In this document: positions 7,192-9,468 of the stretch, piece by piece
Layout: each line of letters opens with the position of its first letter
How positions within the stretch are numbered: the stretch's first letter is position 1
Source: DATGIQ01 sp035295665
GTDB taxonomy: Bacteria > Planctomycetota > Planctomycetia > Gemmatales > Gemmataceae
DNA length: 9,468 bases
Assembly: GCA_035295665.1 (NCBI GenBank)
Contig: DATGIQ010000407.1
Location: 1 to 9,468 of the forward strand
Reading direction: 5' to 3'
The notes under the pieces: model-generated
The model's input: only the letters and a program-made list of their open reading frames with translations
Database searches by the model: none
What the model was told of the DNA's origin: nothing
Program-made: the position numbers and the translations under genes

Positions 7192-7216
7192 CATGGGTCT
7201 CCCCTTCTGTTCTAAT
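7188..7216 (+). promoter_or_regulatory. Near-consensus sigma70-type promoter for the DUF1559-lipoprotein pair
   Basis: A perfect -35 box TTGACA (7188-7193) and a five-of-six -10 box TCTAAT (7211-7216) are separated by exactly 17 bases. Transcription would begin near 7223, leaving a leader of about 87 bases before ATG 7310. The -35 box overlaps the TGA that ends the second frame of the small remnant just upstream. Confidence 0.6.
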
Positions 7217-7296
7217 GACCATCCTCAAAGCCGTTTTCACCACCGACGAACAACCGCCCAGTTCTTGCGTCCGTAACCGGGGGATAGGTCATTGTG

Positions 7297-7303
7297 GGAG
7301 GGG
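7297..7303 (+). promoter_or_regulatory. Strong ribosome binding site of the DUF1559 gene
   Basis: GGAGGGG ends six bases before ATG 7310. It selects this ATG over the in-frame TTG at 7292, which would place the binding site inside the gene. Confidence 0.65.
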
Positions 7304-7309
7304 AAACCC

Positions 7310-8242
7310 ATGACTCGCCGAACTCGCACGGCTTTCACGCTCATCGAACTCCTTGTGGTGATCGCCATCATCGCGGTCTTGATCGGCCTGCTGTTGCCGG
7401 CGGTACAAAAGGTCCGCGAGGCGTCCTATCGGGCGACCTGTGCGAACAACATGAAACAAATCGTCCTGGCCAGCCACACGTTCCATGATGCCAACCACTA
7501 TTTCCCGACCAACAGTCAGGACGAAGGCGGCTGGGATTGGTCCTACCAGCAGAACCACAAAAGCTGGAGTTGGCTGGCACGCCTGCTCCCGTACCTGGAG
7601 CAACAGAACCTTTTGACCCAGCTCAACATCGATACGCGCACCTTGGGACAGAGCCAGGATCTGATCACCATGGGACTCAAAATCTTCTACTGTCCCTCCG
7701 ACAATGCAAGCAGCCTGAATCCGTCCGACAACCGGGCCAACCTGGGCAAGCTGGCGGGCACTCCCTGGACCTATGCGGCGACCTCGAACTACAAGGGCGT
7801 CACCGGCGATTGCTGGTGCTGGGGCAATTATCAAAACAAATGCACCAGCACGTGCAATGGACTCAATACTGGCGACGGAATGTTTGCCAGCCGCGATGAT
7901 ATCGCGCGGAACAAAGTGGATCTCACCTCCGTACCCGATGGCACCAGCAACACGTTCTTCGTCGGCGAAGACATTCCCATGTTGAATGCCCATTGTACCT
8001 GGCCCTATGCCAATGGCTCCCTGGGCACCTGTGCGATCCCACCCAATCAAAACAAGCCCTATGGCGGGTCGGACATTTACCAAGGCTGGCCGGATCTTTA
8101 TTCCTTCCGGAGCCGGCATCCGGGTGGGTTGCAATTTGGCTTTGCTGATGGCTCGGTGCGTTTTCTCACCGATTCGATTGCGTTGCCGGTCTATCGAGCC
8201 TTTGCAACCCGCAACGGCGGCGAAAATGTTTCCCTGGACTGA
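7310..8242 (+). CDS. DUF1559 prepilin-like (pseudopilin) protein with H-X9-DG motif
   Basis: A 310-residue member of the DUF1559 family that is hugely expanded in planctomycetes; its molecular role is not established. It begins with a short basic leader and a type III prepilin signal, TRTA then FTLIELLVVIAIIAVL. This predicts cleavage before Phe9, Glu at mature position 5 (Glu13), and a hydrophobic helix to about residue 30. The body contains the family hallmarks AVQKVREASYR (31-41), LLPYLEQQN (92-100), YCPSDN (127-132) and GTSNTFFVGE (211-220). It ends with a perfect H-x9-DG: His270, then nine residues, then Asp280-Gly281. An extra cysteine cluster (Cys168, 170, 178, 182, plus Cys229 and Cys241) may form disulfides outside the cytoplasm. 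The lipoprotein gene follows 24 bases after the stop, so the two likely form an operon from the promoter at 7188-7216. Confidence 0.93.
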   Translation: MTRRTRTAFTLIELLVVIAIIAVLIGLLLPAVQKVREASYRATCANNMKQIVLASHTFHDANHYFPTNSQDEGGWDWSYQQNHKSWSWLARLLPYLEQQNLLTQLNIDTRTLGQSQDLITMGLKIFYCPSDNASSLNPSDNRANLGKLAGTPWTYAATSNYKGVTGDCWCWGNYQNKCTSTCNGLNTGDGMFASRDDIARNKVDLTSVPDGTSNTFFVGEDIPMLNAHCTWPYANGSLGTCAIPPNQNKPYGGSDIYQGWPDLYSFRSRHPGGLQFGFADGSVRFLTDSIALPVYRAFATRNGGENVSLD

Positions 8243-8266
8243 TTCGTGGAGACGGGAGATAGAGCC

Positions 8267-8713
8267 ATGCGTCTTGGGAATGTCCGCCGCAGGTCTCGGA
8301 CCGGTGGGCTTGCTGCGGCCGCGGTATGCCTGGCCATCGGCTGCGGACTCGACGGCAGCGGCGACAAACTGCTTCCTGTCAGCGGCAAGGTCCGTTACAA
8401 AGCCGAGCCGCTCACCACGGGCACCGTCATCCTCATCGCCGACGCCGCCAAAGGCAATACCACCAAACATGAACCGCGCGGTCCGATCGACGACCACGGC
8501 AATTTTCAAGTGAGCACGGCCGGAAGACCGGGAGCGCCGCCAGGCTGGTACAAGGTTGCCGTCATCGCCAGCAAACCCGGGAACCCCAACAAGCCCTATG
8601 CCGTGACCGGGTCGCTCCTTCCCAAGAAGTACGGCAATGCCGACACGTCGGAACTCGCCATCGAGGTGACGGAAAAGCCGACCGCGGGGGCTTATGATCT
8701 GGTTCTGAAATGA
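8267..8713 (+). CDS. Small lipoprotein with carboxypeptidase-regulatory-like (transthyretin-like) domain
   Basis: A 148-residue predicted lipoprotein: a basic start (MRLGNVRRRSR), a hydrophobic run, and a lipobox-like LAIGC with Cys26 as the lipidation site. The mature part is a small beta-sandwich typical of planctomycete lipoproteins found next to DUF1559 genes. It shows LPVSGKVRYKAEPLTTGTVIL (36-56), the second half PPGWYKVAVIAS (91-102), then LLPKKYGNADTSELAIEV (117-134) and a final AYDLVLK strand. ATG 8267 is preferred to the in-frame GTG 8246, because GGGAG at 8254-8258 lies eight bases before it and the signal peptide then has normal length. Its function is unknown; the repeated pairing with DUF1559 proteins suggests a shared cell-surface role. 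A large inverted repeat begins seven bases after its stop. Confidence 0.87.
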   Translation: MRLGNVRRRSRTGGLAAAAVCLAIGCGLDGSGDKLLPVSGKVRYKAEPLTTGTVILIADAAKGNTTKHEPRGPIDDHGNFQVSTAGRPGAPPGWYKVAVIASKPGNPNKPYAVTGSLLPKKYGNADTSELAIEVTEKPTAGAYDLVLK

Positions 8714-8719
8714 GCGGAC

Positions 8720-8803
8720 GGTTTAGAAACACAAACCACAAGGCGTCTGGATCTCCAAAATCAAAGTTCCCCAGCCACCTTGTGGTTCGTGTTCCTTTAA
8801 ACC
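8720..8803. repeat. Large imperfect inverted repeat between convergent genes (terminator or MITE/REP-like element)
   Basis: The left arm starts GGTTTAGAAACACAAACC (8720-8737) and ends ACAAGG at 8743. The reverse complement of 8778-8803 reads the same with one two-base bulge and two mismatches. Pairing continues more weakly through CTGG (8747-8750) and CCAG (8771-8774), leaving a loop of about 20 bases. The element fills the gap between the lipoprotein stop and the GNAT gene and contains the GNAT stop codon (TTA at 8797-8799 on +). AACCACAAGG-type A/C-rich arms resemble dispersed palindromic intergenic repeats known from planctomycete and other environmental genomes. It may act as a two-way terminator, be a small mobile repeat, or both. 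Confidence 0.75.
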
Positions 8804-9360
8804 ACCGGTGTGCGCTGAGGTCGTCGCGACCGGTATAGAACGTGCCGCCGCAGCGGATGTCCTTCCGGCAGCAGTGGGTGATCGAAATCGTCGCTTGCCG
8901 AGTACGTCATGCCCAGTTTCTCCATCACGCGCCGGGAGCGGACATTTCCCGGCACGGTGAAGGAGACAATTTCCTTCAGCTGCAACGACACGAACCCGAA
9001 TTCCAGCGCCGCCCGCGCCCCTTCCGTGGCGTAACCGCGGTTCCAGAACTCTGCATCGAGACGCCAGCCAATCTCCACGCAGGGCGTAAACGGGGCCTCG
9101 AAGCGCGGGTTGGAAAGTCCAATAAATCCGGCGAAGGGTGTGATCTCCGGAATGGCCACGGCCCATAGCCCGAATCCGTGCTTCTGAAAATGAGCCTCAA
9201 TGCGGTCAGCAACCGCATCGCTTTCTTCCCGTGACAACGGCTTCGGAAGAAACTCGACAACCCGCGGATCGGCGTTCAACCGGGCAAACGGTTCGCGATC
9301 CTCGGAGAGCCAGCGTCGGAGGTAAAGCCGTTTTGTTCGAAGCTCTCGTGGTAGATGCAT
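8797..9360 (-). CDS. GNAT-family N-acetyltransferase (RimJ/RimL type)
   Basis: A 187-residue acetyl-CoA-dependent N-acetyltransferase of the RimJ/RimL-like branch (Acetyltransf_3). It opens with the usual LRTKRLYLRRW strand (7-17). The CoA-binding region is EIGWRLDAEFWNRGYA (96-111) followed by TEGARAALEFGF; the pyrophosphate-binding loop is near NRGYATEG (107-114). The late motif PGNVRSRRVMEKLGM (137-151) is typical. Relatives acetylate ribosomal protein N-termini, small amines or antibiotics; the acceptor here is unknown. Length and both ends fit the family. The last codons (PVV and TAA) run into the right arm of the inverted repeat, so the natural C-terminus may have been altered by that element. 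A minus-strand gene end lies 55 bases upstream. Confidence 0.9.
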   Translation of the reverse strand: MHLPRELRTKRLYLRRWLSEDREPFARLNADPRVVEFLPKPLSREESDAVADRIEAHFQKHGFGLWAVAIPEITPFAGFIGLSNPRFEAPFTPCVEIGWRLDAEFWNRGYATEGARAALEFGFVSLQLKEIVSFTVPGNVRSRRVMEKLGMTYSASDDFDHPLLPEGHPLRRHVLYRSRRPQRTPVV

Positions 9361-9378
9361 CGGATGCCGTCCCCGATG

Positions 9379-9400
9379 CGGCCGGCTCAGGGAGCGGCCG
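9379..9400 (-). terminator. Compact GC-rich hairpin between two minus-strand genes
   Basis: CGGCCGGCTC (9379-9388) pairs with GAGCGGCCG (9392-9400) with one bulged G and a three-base loop. It lies 15 bases past the stop of the partial minus-strand gene and before the GNAT start. There is no T-run, so it may be a weak terminator, an mRNA stability element, or part of the GNAT leader. Confidence 0.35.
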
Positions 9401-9415
9401 ATCCTCGCCGTTCCC

Positions 9416-9468
9416 TCATGGTTTTTGGCGTTTGTACTCGACCAAGAAGTGCTGGGGGCTTGCCTTGG
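9416..9468 (-). CDS. C-terminal end of an unidentified gene, cut by the window edge
   Basis: Reading the minus strand from the window edge gives KASPQHFLVEYKRQKP and then TGA (TCA at 9416-9418 on +). The composition is that of a normal protein C-terminus, and the strand agrees with the GNAT gene downstream. Only 16 codons are visible, so I cannot assign a family, and a chance open frame is not excluded. Confidence 0.4.
   Translation of the reverse strand, partial: KASPQHFLVEYKRQKP

Larger units (their letters stand above)
6854..7309. other. Intergenic stretch with no firm gene
   Basis: These 456 bases separate the start of the minus-strand methyltransferase-like gene from the start of the DUF1559 gene. 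I see a short inverted repeat (6943-6971), a frame-disrupted small coding remnant (6987-7191), and a strong candidate promoter (7188-7216) with about 85 bases of leader after it. Several long open frames cross the region on both strands, but none has a recognisable protein-like character along its length. Confidence 0.5.

Noticed and set aside
6806..7276. Plus-strand open frame of 156 codons in the intergenic stretch
   Set aside because: Composition is irregular and it crosses the candidate promoter; the neighbouring frames give the more protein-like readings.
7289..8509. 406-codon open frame on the minus strand across the DUF1559 and lipoprotein genes
   Set aside because: It spans two clear plus-strand genes and their ribosome binding sites and shows no recognisable domain.
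1..9468. CRISPR arrays, tRNA or rRNA genes, transposases, toxin-antitoxin or phage-defence modules
   Set aside because: None seen on reading both strands; there are no regularly spaced repeats and no gene with such signatures.

Overview
The window reads like a piece of a GC-rich planctomycete chromosome (Gemmataceae-like or a relative). The strongest pointer is the pair at 7310-8713. It consists of a DUF1559 pseudopilin, with an FTLIE prepilin start and a perfect H-x9-DG motif near its C-terminus, followed 24 bases later by a small lipoprotein with a carboxypeptidase-regulatory-like fold. This pairing is repeated many times in planctomycete genomes. Lineage is inferred from gene content only.

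Left part (1-5974, all on +): an S9-family prolyl-oligopeptidase-like serine peptidase with an intact catalytic triad but a disrupted 5' end, then a three-gene xylan cassette. The cassette has a secreted (or lipid-anchored) GH10 endo-xylanase, a hexuronate-type (ExuT/ACS) MFS transporter, and a cytoplasmic GH43 subfamily-11-like beta-xylosidase. The transporter and GH43 gene overlap by 4 bases (GTGA), so they are probably translationally coupled. Inferred flow: GH10 cuts xylan outside the cytoplasm, the transporter brings in uronic acid or sugar products, and GH43 releases xylose or arabinose inside the cell.

Middle (5975-7309): the GH43 gene converges on a minus-strand class I SAM-dependent methyltransferase-like gene of unknown role. 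Upstream of that gene lies about 450 bases with no firm gene. It holds a small inverted repeat, remains of a small Cys-containing gene that seems to change frame near 7100, and a near-consensus sigma70-type promoter (TTGACA, 17-base spacer, TCTAAT) pointing at the DUF1559 gene.

Right part (7310-9468): the DUF1559-lipoprotein pair on +, then a large imperfect inverted repeat (8720-8803) that contains the stop codon of a converging minus-strand RimJ/RimL-type GNAT acetyltransferase. After that come a compact GC-rich hairpin and what is probably the last 16 codons of another minus-strand gene running off the window.

I found no CRISPR array, tRNA, rRNA, transposase or obvious defence system. The items most worth a second look are the 8720-8803 inverted repeat, the frame-broken small gene at 6987-7191, the Gly/Arg-rich loop in the xylanase, and the Asp-to-Ala change in the transporter's first membrane helix.
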